Shown here: positions 11,001 to 23,193 of the stretch, in pieces
Position numbering within the stretch: position 1 is the stretch's first letter
Layout: each line of letters begins with the position of its first letter
Source of the DNA: Alloascoidea africana
Lineage: Eukaryota; Ascomycota; Alloascoideomycetes; Alloascoideales; Alloascoideaceae
Length of the DNA: 64,000 bases
Assembly (NCBI GenBank): GCA_030581615.1
Contig: JAKTTT010000017.1
Span: 124,001-188,000 of the forward strand
Direction: 5' to 3'
Notes under the pieces: model-generated
The model's database searches: none
What the model saw: only the letters and a program-made list of their open reading frames with translations
Told to the model about the DNA's origin: nothing
Made by a program: the position numbers and the translations under genes

Positions 11001-14000
11001 AAGTTGTGTCCTTTTTCTTCAATTTTCTTTTAGACGTAAGGAATTGAGATTGAAATCCGAAAGAGGTGGTGTAATCAATATTTGCATGAGACACTCTAAG
11101 ATAGAGCATTATCGCAACATCTAGGATCTAGTACCAACTAAATAGTCACAATTTTGGAAACTTTGCTCCTCTTTGGAATTGGGTCCTGAGGGCTAATGGT
11201 TGTAAAAACCAAAGTCAGAATCTTCTCCCCGTTTGCATGGTCGCAGAATCTCAACTCTACCACAAATGTGAGTCTTGCATAGTATATATCGTTGCTTAAA
11301 CTGATAAACCGTAGAAATGACGTGTCCTCACCCAGCCCAAGCTTTGCTTTTTGCTTTTTGCTGGCTTTGATCGAGTGGCAAGATAAATCTGGACCCGCTA
11401 TAATTTGTGAACCAAACTATCAGGGCAGCAAATATAAGTCTCACACCTTGTTCCACCAATAGAAAAGACAAGCTTACAAACTCTTATGTAAAAAGTAAGG
11501 AGGCGCGTAATGGGCTAACAAGACGTCGATGTATAAGGCTATTCCGGCGGATTTTTTCTTTCTTTCAAGGTGATGTGGCACCGAGAACCCAAAGTTTTCG
11601 CCCAGAGGTTGTTTATTAGTTAGCCTGACTGCCTGACACTTGCTGATGGCATGTCAATTTTATTCTTTTTGAAATGAAATAAAAATACCCACAAAAATTT
11701 TTAATTCACCACAATTTACGATTTTGCATTATTAAAGCGTCGATGGGTGCTGGAGTGAATATGATTTTTTTGCTCTTGTTTCTTTTTTCTCTTTAGTTGT
11801 TGGCCTGATGAAAAGAACCAGGGCGCAAGATGGTTGCAGATAAGCGTGAGCTGGGCATTAATTGTTCTCATCATTGGGCCAGATCAGACATCAAAAGGAA
11901 TCCAAAAAAGAAAATATCATAGAGGCAACACCTTGAAAACCAAGCTTCTAATAATCTATGCATACATAATAAGATGAAATTTTGAAGATGGTTGTCAGTT
12001 CCAAGAATCAAAAATAGTGGGGCTAGCTTTTTCCTTTTTTTTTCACTTGGGGGGTGAGCTTCTTTTTCATACACCTTCTTTATCTCACCAGCGCTGGTGA
12101 TGGTGGTGGTGGCGATGATGACCGCATAATTGTGTAAGGTTCAGGGATCAATGAAGACTTTTTCGAGTCAAGAGCATGACAAAAAAGCTCTTCCTTAATC
12201 AAGAAAGCAGTCATCGTCATTATTTAGCCCCGGAGCCCAATCATCCCTCCATTCCGTCGAAGGAAGCACAGGCCAAATTAGACTTGTTCCCTCCAAGGTT
12301 TCGTGAAGAGGGCTGGAATAATAGCACTTGGTGGAAGCCACAACCCTCCCCCTCCATTGTTTTCACCACTTCGGCACAGAAAGGGGAACAAACAATACTG
12401 TTTTCTGCCCTTTCTGCTTTTGAAATATTTTTAGCTATTGTTCTCTCGTATACCGTTTTCTGGAGTGTGTTGTGAAGTCTCTTGCATTTGGATCTCAAGC
12501 CACATTTCATGGACACACAGGTTAGCGGCAGCGAAGTAGTGAATTTGAAAAATTGGAAGGTACAAAGTAGGCAAGACAGAGAATGAGCAACGCAAGGGAT
12601 GCGTCGGTTTACATCCTTTTCCCCTAATCGTTTTCCAAGAGATGTATGGCTCGTGTAGAATTGCAACGGACGGATCGAAACTTCGAGAGATACTCTCGAA
12701 CTGTCCAGCAGCATCGTCCAGTCTGAATCCAAATAAAATATACGAGAAGAAAACATTCGCTTATTGTTAATTACTTGGACAGGAGGTCACATTTTTCCTT
12801 CTTTCTTTCTTTTTTTTTTTGAAAAAGAAAAGGCACTGGGATCGGATATCTCCCCTTTCTCTGCGGGCCTTCTATCCAATTAATGCACTCTATCCTGTAA
12901 CCTAGCAGCTTTTAATATAGGTCGGTTGATTATTTTTATATATCTGAATCTACCCAAATCAAAATTGTATCTCAACATTCTCAATAAAATGAAGGTTTGG
13001 GTTTTTGTATATATCGAGGTTGGGTTGTGGGGGGTGGACAATTAATGTGAGAGGGTGGAGGAAGAAAAGTAATAGGAGGTGAGTTGAGGTGAAAGGCGAA
13101 TGTTATTCTCTACACACATAGCATGTTTTTTTTTTCTTTCTTTCTAATTATCAACATTAACATGGATAGAAAAGGCGGATAGTTAATAATACGATCTGCA
13201 AAATGTCTTTTTCTTGTTAGACCTCGATCTATCGATCGACGAAAGTACAGCAGGGTGTGCGAATGATCTAGGGGGGATATACACATTATTCGAATTGATT
13301 TCTCCTGATTGAATAATTCCAAGCCATTTTTTTTTGTTGTTTCGGATTGGGCTTTGGAAAAGAAGAAATGCAGCGGTGAGTGACGTTACTATGAGATTTT
13401 GTTTGTTAAGAGACTGTTATAATAAATAGAATGTTTAACATGAGGCGATGAATTATAAAAAAGCGAAAAATTGAGAGATCCTGGTAAGCGGAAATCGCTT
13501 CGTTTTCCTTAGCTTTAGCTTTACCTTTTCCTTTGCTCCATGTTTTCACCTTCTTTTGATTTATTTATTTATTTGTTTGTTCGCCCAGGTATATATGACA
13601 GCCCCTGACTTTTTTAAAATTCAATCCGGCTAGCCAAAGTAGTTAAGCAGTACCATATTGAAAAGGCCTATTAATCCCAATTAATTGCTAGTAACAGCAG
13701 CGCAGCACCGGAAACGAGTGGATTATTAGCAGACCATAGTGGTTTGGATTTACAGAATGTGCGAAGCAATGTGAATTTTATTTCAAAGAATGGAGTGGTA
13801 AGTGACTCTAGTACCTGACACTGATTCTTTTACTGGTACTGGTATTGAATTGAACCCAGCGGTCCTTTCATTAGAGCGCAAATATAGAGAATAGTTAGCG
13901 AGCTAATTGTACATAGTAAATCAATAAGGAACATTCCCAGCGCTAACAATTGATGATAATGCAAGTGGCTCTTTGAGCTTGTGGTTAAACTGTTTTTTTT

Positions 14001-14139
14001 TTCTTTCTTTTTTATCTCTTGTCCCTGTTGACGTTTGCTTGGGTTTCCAAAATTTTTTTTTCTGCTGGAAACATGCACTCCTTACACGAGATGGCTTTTT
14101 TTTTTTTGCTCCTTGCAAGGTCAAGGCCAAGTTCAAGAT
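5001..14139. other. Gene-free A+T-rich stretch (left half of the desert)
   Basis: Over 9 kb with no open frame that I can recognise. The longest frames are 171 codons (12241-12756, -) and about 100 codons, with no family signature. No splice-joined series of conserved peptides, no tRNA that folds properly and no element ends were found. It would be the upstream region of the MedA-like regulator at 15580, and fungal developmental regulators often have very long promoters, but 11 kb is extreme. Regional centromere, long non-coding transcripts or decayed DNA remain possible. Confidence 0.4.
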
Positions 14140-14255
14140 AGAGCCACGTGCAGATGACTGACAGACAGACAGAGCCCGGAGCTAAGCCGGAGAGGAAGCC
14201 GGGGAGAACAAAGAGTTTCTTAGCTGGCAGGGTGCTGAGCCCGGGTTTCTCTTTC

Positions 14256-14275
14256 TTTTTTTTTTTTTTTTTTTT
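14256..14275 (+). repeat. T20 homopolymer
   Basis: An uninterrupted run of 20 T in the upstream region of the MedA-like gene. Such tracts exclude nucleosomes in yeast promoters. Confidence 0.9.
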
Positions 14276-15178
14276 ATGTTTAGATGTTTTTGGCTTTGGT
14301 TTTGACTTTGGCTTTTTAAATCTCAAATTTTGGATGTGCTCGGACCCCAAGTTACCGTCACTTGAGATCGGAGAACAAGAACATAGTTGGTTGTAATTTG
14401 CACTTTGATCTTCGTTTGCACTCGCAATTGTGGTTACAGCTATGACTCCAGTTACAATCACAATTGCAATGGATGTGTTGTCAGTTGGCAAGAAGTAGTA
14501 GCATGGGATACATGGCGCTTAGCAGGCCTTACATGGCACGTCTTTGGATGGAACAGAGCAGGCCCCAAATTGCTACTTGGCTGCTGTCAAGCAGCATTCT
14601 AGGGTTGAGAAACATCAATTCTGGATTGAGAAGTATCCAAAGACAAGTTTCAACTTTTAATTGAATTGGCGTGAAGTGCAGTTTTCACTTGTACTTGCAC
14701 TTGTACTTGCACTTGCGCCTACACTTGCAATTGACGGTCGGAGCAGACAAGTAGCAAGAGGAGCCGTCTGGCTTGGGTGCCTGGCGTTTTGGGCTGCCCA
14801 GGCCTGAAGCAGCAGGGAGTATCCGAGAAGAGGTGCCGGCGATATCCTCGCAGGGCGGCAAAAAGCAACGCCCAGATCTCGGAGCGGGTGTAGCGTGCAT
14901 GGGCTGTACCGATGTCTGCGGTCCCCCAGGATCGTGCATTTAAGTTGTAAATTGAAAAATAGAGTGCTTTGACAGAATATGCACAGGCACAGGCACAGGC
15001 ACATGCGGCCGCAGCCGCATGCGCGTGCGCACCCAGACAGGCACATTATCATTATCATATTGTTGTGGTAGTTGTTGTAGCAGTTGTGCTGTGTTCTTGT
15101 TGTTGTTGTTCCTCCCGATGGGCTTTCGGTTACAGCGTCCGCTTTTAGTCTTTAGCCTTTAGTCTTTTTGGCTTCTGG

Positions 15179-15204
15179 CTTTTCGCTTTTCGCTTTTCGC
15201 TTTT
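15179..15204 (+). repeat. Tandem CTTTTCG 7-mer, 3.7 copies
   Basis: Three full CTTTTCG units and a partial fourth in the upstream region of MedA-like copy 1. A related 6-mer CTTTCG expansion occurs inside the NDE1 coding region at 36413-36451. Confidence 0.9.
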
Positions 15205-15579
15205 GCCTTTCCGCTTAGGCTTTTGGCCCTGGCCCTGTGATTCAGGCTCTGATTCAGGCTCTGGCACTCGCTCTCGCTCTGCACTCGCACACTCTGGGCT
15301 AATCTCGCCCTCCATTACATGGGCATGGGCACCAGCTTTAGCCTTCGATCTCTGTCATCGGTGCCTGCCTCCGGCTCCCAGGCCCAAGTTCGAGTGCTTC
15401 TGCGAACCTACTCGATCACCCCTTCCCCACCGCCTAAGCGGCCCATACATATAAAACTCCAGCCTTTCCCTTCACCTTGCTTTCTTTTCCTCTTCCTTTT
15501 TCTTCTACGTTTCCACCCCCTTCCTACCACTGGCGTTTTGGTCTTTTTCTTCCTGATCTGATCGTATCCAGCCCATCTA

Positions 15580-17850
15580 ATGAGCATTAGCAGCCTGTAC
15601 ACATCTCCCCATTCTCCTTCCAACTCTGCAAACCAACAGAGCTGTGCAACCCAGCAGCAACATCCTCTAATGCCCGGAGACTCTGCATACTACCCATACG
15701 GCTGCTCCCTGTCCGACTACCACTACTCGCACCAGTCCCAAAATCACAGTCAAAACCAGAACCAGAACCAGAACCAGAACCAAAACCAAAACCAGAACCA
15801 GCTCAAGCAAACAAACGATGACTACTCCAATTCGGCCTATGCTCAATGCTCGCCTATCTACACCCCGGATAACCTACTTGTCTCGACCTACCCAACATCC
15901 TCAGATTCGTCACCTGTGGAATCCGTCACTTCTACCACCTCTTCTTCCTCATCCATCTCTTCTTCATCCTCCACCTCGTCCTCAGCATCTTCCTCAGTCT
16001 CGGCCCCCACTTCGACCTCGTCCTTTGCAACTGCACTATCCTTACGTAGAGATCCCAAGTACATGGTTTCGAAGAACTATGCAACAATGGCCGCTACTCC
16101 AAAGTATGCCTCCAACTTTTACGACTCAAAGTGGAATACACTCTTGAACCAGCCAATTACAACCTCCGGCGTTTCGATATACACTCCTCCCACGCTTACG
16201 CAGCCCCAATCTGAAGCTCAAATACAACAGCAGCCCCCGTCGCAGTCGCAGTACCAATCTCATGCGCAGTCCCAGGAACCTTCCCTGTTCCCGACAAACG
16301 GGATCCCACAGCATCACCAACACCATAATCATCAACAACACTACCCTTCTTTACAGAGCTCCAGCAATACCTCAATTGCCTCCCCAAACACGCAATTGAT
16401 GTCTTCCGCTTCCTATTCCGCTCTGCCTCCTGCGACCTCTGGCCTTGCCTCAACACTCGCTTCCACCGCAGTCATCCCTGCTACTACACCTTCATCTTCC
16501 TCTGCTCCTTATTCGTACCCTTCTTCCTCTCCCTACTATCCCAGTATCAGCTCCAGCATTAACCCAAATTCGAGTACAAACTCTAACCATTCACACTCGC
16601 ATTCTGTCCCTCTATCAGACCCCTATAGCAACAATTCCGCAGGCCTCGGTAGCTATTTAAACGGAACGCCAGGTCTTTCCATGAACATGCCAATGGGCGT
16701 GAATCAAAACTTAAACGCTGGATTGGGCATGGGCATGGGCATGAATTTGGGAATGGGGGGAGTCACAATGAATCCTAATATCAGTGTGCATGGCAATAAT
16801 AATAACAACGACAATAATAGCATTGCCTTTTACAAAAAGACCAAAGTTTTGCCTCTGATAAGAGGACTTGGATGTTCTTCCAACACCTCAAAAACAAGAA
16901 CAACTCTGAAATCAAAACAGACGGACTCGGATTTGATCCCTGTGGATCTGAAGATATCAGGCCTTTCTGACCACGAAATCTTGTTCAATTGGTCCCCTCA
17001 GGAGTCCTCCGATGGACGTCGCGTTCTACGCATCGAAAGGTATCAGGAAAACCAAAACGTCGTTGCTCGAATTTGTTACTATAATGGGACTAAAGGTGAA
17101 CAGGGGACATATGATGACGAATTGCTCCCTAAAACCGAAGATGGACAACACCCCCAACGGCGGAGAGTGCACAATGAAAAGAGAGGGAGCATCATTGGTT
17201 CAAACAGCATGGGCAAAGGTGTGGGAACAACACCAGGATCTGGATCTGGATCTGGCTCAGACGGTGATGCTATAGAAATCAGCTGTCTTCGGTGGTTCCC
17301 AAGCGAAGAAGATGAAGATGACGACATTGATCCTATATCAAGACAAGAAAACAAACCCGAATTCTGGATAACAAGCGTTGAGGTGATAAAGATTGTGGAA
17401 CTACTGGTTGGGGCCCATTCCCAATTTGAATGTGAATCAACCACTGCTTCTTCCTCTAGACGCAACTCATTTTCTACCATATCTTCTACAGGCCGGCCGG
17501 GCAGCTACAATGGCAGTGGGGCTTCCCCCACCAGCAGCCTTGCTGGGTATTGCTTCCCCAGCTACATGTTGCATCCTTCAAGCATTGAAACAACGTCTAC
17601 ACTGACGAAAAAGCTGAATCAAAGACGGAAAGAGCGAGGGCGCATAAGAAGCAATTTGATCCATTACTTTGAGTCTAAGCCTATTTCTAAACAGCACCAT
17701 AAGCAGCTCTTTGAGCGGATCATGAACTACACAGAGTTCAAACCTAGGGGCTTTGACAAGGAGATAAAGATCATGAAGTGGAGTATGCTTCGTGATTCCT
17801 TGACAAGAGCGATGCAGAGTTACTATGTCGACAGCATTTATCTAAAGTAA
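15580..17850 (+). CDS. MedA/DUF7082-type developmental regulator, divergent copy 1
   Basis: 756 residues in one exon, ATG at 15580. Residues 1-420 are Ser/Gln/Asn/Pro-rich and disordered, including a (QN)n run from a CAGAAC expansion. The conserved part spans about residues 455-756: LSDHEILFNWSPQES-DGRRVLRIER, CLRWFPSEE, FWITSVEVIKIVELLV, RRKERGRIRSNLIHY, KPRGFDKEIKIMKW. These blocks align in order with MedA-like copy 2 (NWAPQEV-QGRRIVSFSR, CIYWEE, FYITSVDVIHLLEYLL, EKNRIRRNLQAF, KPRNIEKDLKVFLW), which is the closer match to Aspergillus MedA. Two extra low-complexity insertions sit between the blocks. MedA-type proteins are nuclear regulators of conidiation, filamentation and adhesion. Lost or changed family residues suggest a specialised paralogue. 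Confidence is high for family membership and low for function. Confidence 0.72.
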   Translation: MSISSLYTSPHSPSNSANQQSCATQQQHPLMPGDSAYYPYGCSLSDYHYSHQSQNHSQNQNQNQNQNQNQNQNQLKQTNDDYSNSAYAQCSPIYTPDNLLVSTYPTSSDSSPVESVTSTTSSSSSISSSSSTSSSASSSVSAPTSTSSFATALSLRRDPKYMVSKNYATMAATPKYASNFYDSKWNTLLNQPITTSGVSIYTPPTLTQPQSEAQIQQQPPSQSQYQSHAQSQEPSLFPTNGIPQHHQHHNHQQHYPSLQSSSNTSIASPNTQLMSSASYSALPPATSGLASTLASTAVIPATTPSSSSAPYSYPSSSPYYPSISSSINPNSSTNSNHSHSHSVPLSDPYSNNSAGLGSYLNGTPGLSMNMPMGVNQNLNAGLGMGMGMNLGMGGVTMNPNISVHGNNNNNDNNSIAFYKKTKVLPLIRGLGCSSNTSKTRTTLKSKQTDSDLIPVDLKISGLSDHEILFNWSPQESSDGRRVLRIERYQENQNVVARICYYNGTKGEQGTYDDELLPKTEDGQHPQRRRVHNEKRGSIIGSNSMGKGVGTTPGSGSGSGSDGDAIEISCLRWFPSEEDEDDDIDPISRQENKPEFWITSVEVIKIVELLVGAHSQFECESTTASSSRRNSFSTISSTGRPGSYNGSGASPTSSLAGYCFPSYMLHPSSIETTSTLTKKLNQRRKERGRIRSNLIHYFESKPISKQHHKQLFERIMNYTEFKPRGFDKEIKIMKWSMLRDSLTRAMQSYYVDSIYLK
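15751..15801 (+). repeat. CAGAAC/CAAAAC hexanucleotide expansion coding (QN)n
   Basis: A coding microsatellite of about eight units within the disordered N-terminus of MedA-like copy 1. In-frame length variation here would change Gln/Asn run length without a frameshift. Confidence 0.9.
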
Positions 17851-18144
17851 AGAGAAATAATTTTGGAATACTACACACATTGAGCGTTTGCTTTTAAAAA
17901 ACACACTCCTTTTTTTTTTTTTTGGTTCTTTTATTTTGATTTTGTGTCTTCATTCAATTTTCTTTTCTGTCATTATTTAGGGGATTTGATTGATTATTAT
18001 ACATGCTATCTACATAAATACATACACGCTACATTATAGCACTGATTTAACAAGATGCCAGCAAGAGAAGTAGTATCAAAAACAGTGCTCCTAGAATTAC
18101 TACTCCAGAGAAATGCAAACAAATGACACAAGAGCAGCAGCACA

Positions 18145-18181
18145 AAATAAAAATAAAAATAAGAATAAAAATAAAAATAAA
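18145..18181 (+). repeat. AAATAA simple repeat
   Basis: A six-base A-rich array (AAATAA with one AAGAAT variant) at the left border of the G+C-rich islet downstream of MedA-like copy 1. Confidence 0.85.
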
Positions 18182-18189
18182 GCCAAACT

Positions 18190-18880
18190 TTCTCAAGGTA
18201 GGTGGCCCAAACTTACATTTGGCAAAATTTTATGTGATATCTATCACGGCAGGGAATACTGCATGGAAGCAACCCAACCCAGGAAAAATTGAGATTAGGT
18301 GGCATGGCATACACGTACCAAGATGTGCTTTTGCCGTGGTTGGTACCTACCTTCCTTGGGCGAACCACGGATCAAGCCATCCCACTTTTTTCCACTGACC
18401 TTCTTGCTCGTTAGGTTTGGAACCACGTCCCACCTTATCGAGGGGCTGTTCCAACAGGGAGGTCAAAGGGAACGAAAAAGTCCAGGACTTGTAGACACAA
18501 ACCGGAGAGTCAGATGCAACTGTTGCAGAAACACAGACAGGCACCAGAAAAAATCGTCACTCTGTACCTTTTCCACAGCCTCTTCGTCATGGCACCCGGG
18601 ATTGGAGCGTCAAACAGCTCCAGACGCAGGGCAAAGAGGTAGCAGATAACATGTTTGAAAGTTAAGCGTCGCAGGTCAGGTGCCTCCAACTCCGAGCCAG
18701 CGGCATCGGCATAACCGTTTCGGCTCTTGCTCTCTCTGCCCACCTACTAGCCTCAGTGTGACGCTGCACCGTACGGAAACCAGAAAAGATTTAGGACGGT
18801 CACAGTTTGTACTCAAGATTAGCCTTAACTCTTTGTTTCGTGGTATGGGATACACTGAGTACCCGGGTCCGTGTGACAAG
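18190..18880. other. G+C-rich islet in the desert, possible structured RNA
   Basis: About 690 bases near 50% G+C (53% in the two lines counted, 18421-18480 and 18541-18600) inside sequence near one third G+C. It holds a perfect 8-base inverted repeat CCGTGGTT (18334-18341) / AACCACGG (18363-18370) with a 21-base loop containing GGTACC. Frames here are at most 116 codons and match nothing I know. I compared by eye with U1, U2, U5, U6, 5S, RNase P and SRP RNA signatures and found no convincing match. A structured non-coding RNA or a hidden promoter is possible. Confidence 0.25.
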
Positions 18881-21800
18881 CGCTTCAGATATGCTTTTTT
18901 GTCTTGGGTATTATTAAGGTTTGATAAAAATGGGGATAAAAAAATTCCTACAAGGGAAAGAAAAATCACCAACAGTAATAGCCTACACAACGTGAGAGAT
19001 CTTTAAAGATCCTCTACAACTCCCCTCCAATCTTGTACATCTTAAATCTTAAATAGTTGCAGTGGACTTTGGTCATATCAAACAAGTTTCAGCCATAGAT
19101 TCGTTTCTGTACGCGTTAATCCGACGGACAGGCAATAAGACATGTAGGAAAAGCATCTAGAACATTTGCGGATCCAGGAATGGAACGTGTAAGGCTGGAA
19201 TGGTATATCTCTAAAATTCTTATAGCTGTTTATTACTGTTTTCCCACATAATGGGAAAGTCGGCACCAACCCCTTCCTTCCACTAGTTCAGCGAAAAGTC
19301 TAGAAAACCATGCTAGGAATTTTGCAAAAGTGATTAGATAAACTTCTTTGCAACTAACCGTTATGGATTAGGAGAGGGGAAGTGTAGAGTAGATCTTAAC
19401 ACTATCGAAACCGCACTGAACACTTTCCAACAATAACTTTACTGGGATATTAGAAACAGAAAGCGCAAAAGTGATGAGAATCTATATGAAATTCGAATTT
19501 TAAATGCCATTAAAAATGTTTTCTCTTCCGAAAAGAGAAATATATCAATAGACCCAGCAGATACCGATTTATACCGAGGATTTGTTATCATGGACGATCA
19601 TTTTGCTCTTTGTTGCTGTTTTTCACAAATTCCTCGTCTTGAAGTGACGGTTGAGATTGAGGAAAATAGGCATTCGTCAACTTGCAAGGTTTGTGTTGAA
19701 GAAGAATTGAAAGCACTGCATGAAACACAAAAAAACTTTTGACTTTAGCCAGGAAGAAATCTTCTGGTAGATTTGTAAGCGAGACTTTTATCTTTGACAA
19801 TCAAAAGGAAAGAATCTGTAATAGGTGATGTGGTCAATTGACTTGTTATCAATTTAATCCGCCAAAAGACCAAGATATAACAAAACACACATTTGCAATA
19901 ACTCAAAAGGAAAAGTTTATAGAGTTAAAATAGCAGAGTTTTACGGTTAATCATCAAGTTTTTTTTACCATATTTCAGTGTATGGGAGGCGTTATTATTT
20001 TTCTGAATCGTGCCAATTCATTTTACAGCTTCAAAATTGGTCGGAGGAAATCCCGGTTCAAACTTATATCGAAGCTATATTCCTCTCCAATTTGACATGC
20101 ACTTTTGGCCTATTCAATGACAAACCTCATTAATCCAGCAATCTTTAATTTCTGCAGTTGTAAGAGGATTGACAACCCTGAAGCAACATTGAAGGATCAA
20201 TTAACTTTAAACGTTTCAACGGCAAGGCCAGCCAAAAAAGAAAAAAAAAATTACATTGTTACTAAAATAGCAAAACAAAACACTCCATTTCGTCATCTTG
20301 TAAAGCAGTTTGATAGATTTAAGTAGCTGTCAAGATATACTTTTTTTTGCGTTTAAAAACATTGAAAGATATACATCGGTAGAAATAGAAATTTCAGAAC
20401 TCCTTTTCTTGGGTAGAAGCTGATGCTGGGAGGCATCTGTAGATAATTAGACTCTCCGATAGCATCTTCATTCCTAAATAGAAGATGGCTTACTTACATA
20501 GTGCATAGAAAAGAAAAAAAACATGGGCTTCTGGATTGTCACTCTTGGGTTTAGCATCTCTATGAAGGCTGTCAAAAACCAATAATCCCTGTCGAGCTAC
20601 GCCTTGAAAGCTTTTGGTACAGATCAAGACTCATTTAAGATTGCTTGCTTCTACTAGGTATAAAGACGAAGCGGCGGCCATCAAGAAGGAAAAGAAGAAA
20701 AAAGAAACGCATACATATAAGAACTGGTTAAGCGTCGAGAATATATGGAAAAGAAGACCCGATATATTTGAGAGAAAAAAAGTTTTTGGCTCCATTACAG
20801 ATTTTCAGAAAGTTCACATTCCGTAGAATTGTTTTATAAGCTTTTTTTGGGTCAGTTTTATTTTCTTGGACACAAGGCAGATCGTCAAACGGAGCCCAAT
20901 ATTTGTAGTAGTAGTGCTCGGTTTATCATGACCCGAAGAAAATAGAGACAGTTCCGACAGTTTTTTTCCCCGTCTTTTAATGGAATCAATGTGTCATTGA
21001 CTGAAATTCTGCATTTGTTGTTTCTTGTTGCGATGATGGTTGTTACTTTTGCCACTCCTGTCACGAGTAGCCTTGCAAGCTGTCGGCGATGTACTGGGAT
21101 TGGAAATTCGGAAAATTGGAGCTGTCAAAGAGTTTCACATAGGGACGACAGGCCGCTTGGAAAACTGTGAATAGAGCTGAAATCGCCTGATTTTTCTTCA
21201 CTTGTTCATTTCATTACACATCCAATTAACATATTTCTTGAATGTATAAATTAACGACTATTCCCAGATTTGAACTTCAGTTCTTCTTTGCTCTACTCTC
21301 TGCTTTCAACTACAAATTAGGGGCTGACCAACAAGAAAAAATACAAAATTGAACATTAATTATGAGCATTTGCCTCCTAGAACTACACAAACAGTCACGA
21401 TTTTCTCGATAACCCAACATATAAAGTTAACAGTTGCGACAAGAGTTGTGGCTGAAAAATAAAGTAAAAACAAAATACGTAGCGTACTCGTCTACACATG
21501 ATTAACTGCGACATTTCCGGTTTATAAAGTACCGTCTAGAAAATAATAATCAGATTTGATACTTCTCAATACCACAACGTTTTGTGATACCTTGTATGAA
21601 CCATTGCAATCGAACCTTCATTTGGTTACCCGAGTTTTATTTTGACTCATTTGAATCTGGAACTGTGGATTTAGTGGCTTCTTTCAAGATCAGGCACACA
21701 TACTGAGAGTTTGAGTTCTATTCTCAAAACCAGGTCACTGTGCAGTTTATTGTTTACAAATCATGATAAAGGGGAGGAAATTATAAACAGGATCAATAAA

Positions 21801-23157
21801 GCGAGGATGTTTTCTATCTTCTCAATGACGGTTGCCAACCCAAGTGGAAAAGGCTCATTGAACAATTACGAGACGGAAAATCTTCAGCGGTTTCCTTCAA
21901 GCGGACTTCTCAGGGTTCTATTTTATTATTTTCTCAACGTTATTATCATTTTTTCAATTCGTAATTACCTGCTCTAGAAGTTTGGTAAACTGTGGTGGTT
22001 GTGTTTTGTGTCATTGGATGCTACTAGTTTCTTGATTTGACCTGTTGATTCGGGCGGAATTGTAATTAGTACTGCCGTACCGCTTGTCGCTTTTCTTCCT
22101 TTCCCAGCCAAAATTGGGTCTGTCGCAGATCTGTAATTGCGCCCCTCTCCATGTACGAAAAAACAACAAAACCTTATTGGTCACTAAACTTTATTGCTTT
22201 TTTCCCTTTTCGGACGCTCTCTTACTGACCACTGACTAACTTTTGGGAACCTTTGACGGGGGCGGTTATATAATGAGAATCTGTGGTCTCAAACTTTGAT
22301 ACCAGAGATGCCAATTTTTTGGCCATCTTTTACCATAAAGCGCTCTACTCTTCAGATTAAGAGTTGTATTGTTGAGCTTTGTAAACATGTTAAACTAAAA
22401 GTGTGATTGCAAAATCTAGTAAATCTTGTACCTATCACCAAAAGCTCCAGACGAACGGCCCCGAATTTGACTTCTTCAAAGAATGCAAGGTTTTACAAAA
22501 TATCCCTTTTGGGATTTTTGGTGACTAAGCACATGAAGAAAACCGTCTTAGGGCATAAACTGGTTCAACAAAGGCGCGAGCAGAAACCACTACCAACATT
22601 AATTATACTTGCAAAAGGTATATGTGGGCCCGATCGGGCAGGCTCAACATGAGTGTCAATAGGACAGAGCTCTTGACCTACAAGACCAGATGCTTTTTTG
22701 GTCACTATGCATAATCAGGTCCATCTTGAAGAACGCTCTTTTCTTTTCTCAGGAAAAGAGATTTGTGTAGTCAAGAACGGTTGTGAAGAAGTGTCTCGAT
22801 TCGAATGCTCTCGGATACACGGCATTAGACATGCCATTTGCATTTTGATTGATGAAAAAAGCTTAAATCATGGGGAGGGATGAAGTGCTGTCACCATACT
22901 GAATAGAAACATACAAAAAAATACAAACCCCATTTGTAACCAAATCTACACCTTGATTCCATTAAAAAAATGCAGTTTGGGACATAATCCTACGGATCAA
23001 GTTTTTTGGCGGATAGCAAACCGGAACAACAAGTTTTGAGGAAGCAAGGAGTACATGTTTTGGGTTATACTTCTCACTCAATATCTTGAGGGTTTTCTAT
23101 TGTTGAGAGAGTTCTAAACAAAAAATATTAAAAAAGTTTCCAGCGTCATGTTGAGAA

Positions 23158-23193
23158 GTGGAAACAACGGGTGAGGTGGAAACAACGGGTGAG
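23158..23193 (+). repeat. Perfect tandem duplication of 18 bases
   Basis: GTGGAAACAACGGGTGAG occurs twice head to tail (23158-23175 and 23176-23193) with no mismatch, so the duplication looks recent. It lies in non-coding DNA. Confidence 0.9.

Larger units (their letters stand above)
14140..15579 (+). promoter_or_regulatory. Simple-repeat-rich upstream or leader region of MedA-like copy 1
   Basis: Immediately ahead of the regulator, base composition rises and the sequence becomes cryptically repetitive. It holds a T20 run (14256-14275), an alternating ACTTGC/ACTTGT array (14686-14732), a GCACAG array (about 14979-15003), a 7-mer CTTTTCG array (15179-15204), a GATTCAGGCTCT duplication (about 15240-15265) and a pyrimidine-rich tract just before the start (15470-15555). 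This resembles long 5' leaders of fungal morphogenesis regulators. Where transcription begins cannot be told from sequence. Confidence 0.35.

Noticed and set aside
12241-12756. 171-codon minus-strand open frame in the desert
   Set aside because: ATG start but no family motif, Cys/Ser-rich odd composition and an overlapping 99-codon frame on the other strand. The region is locally richer in G+C, where chance frames are longer.
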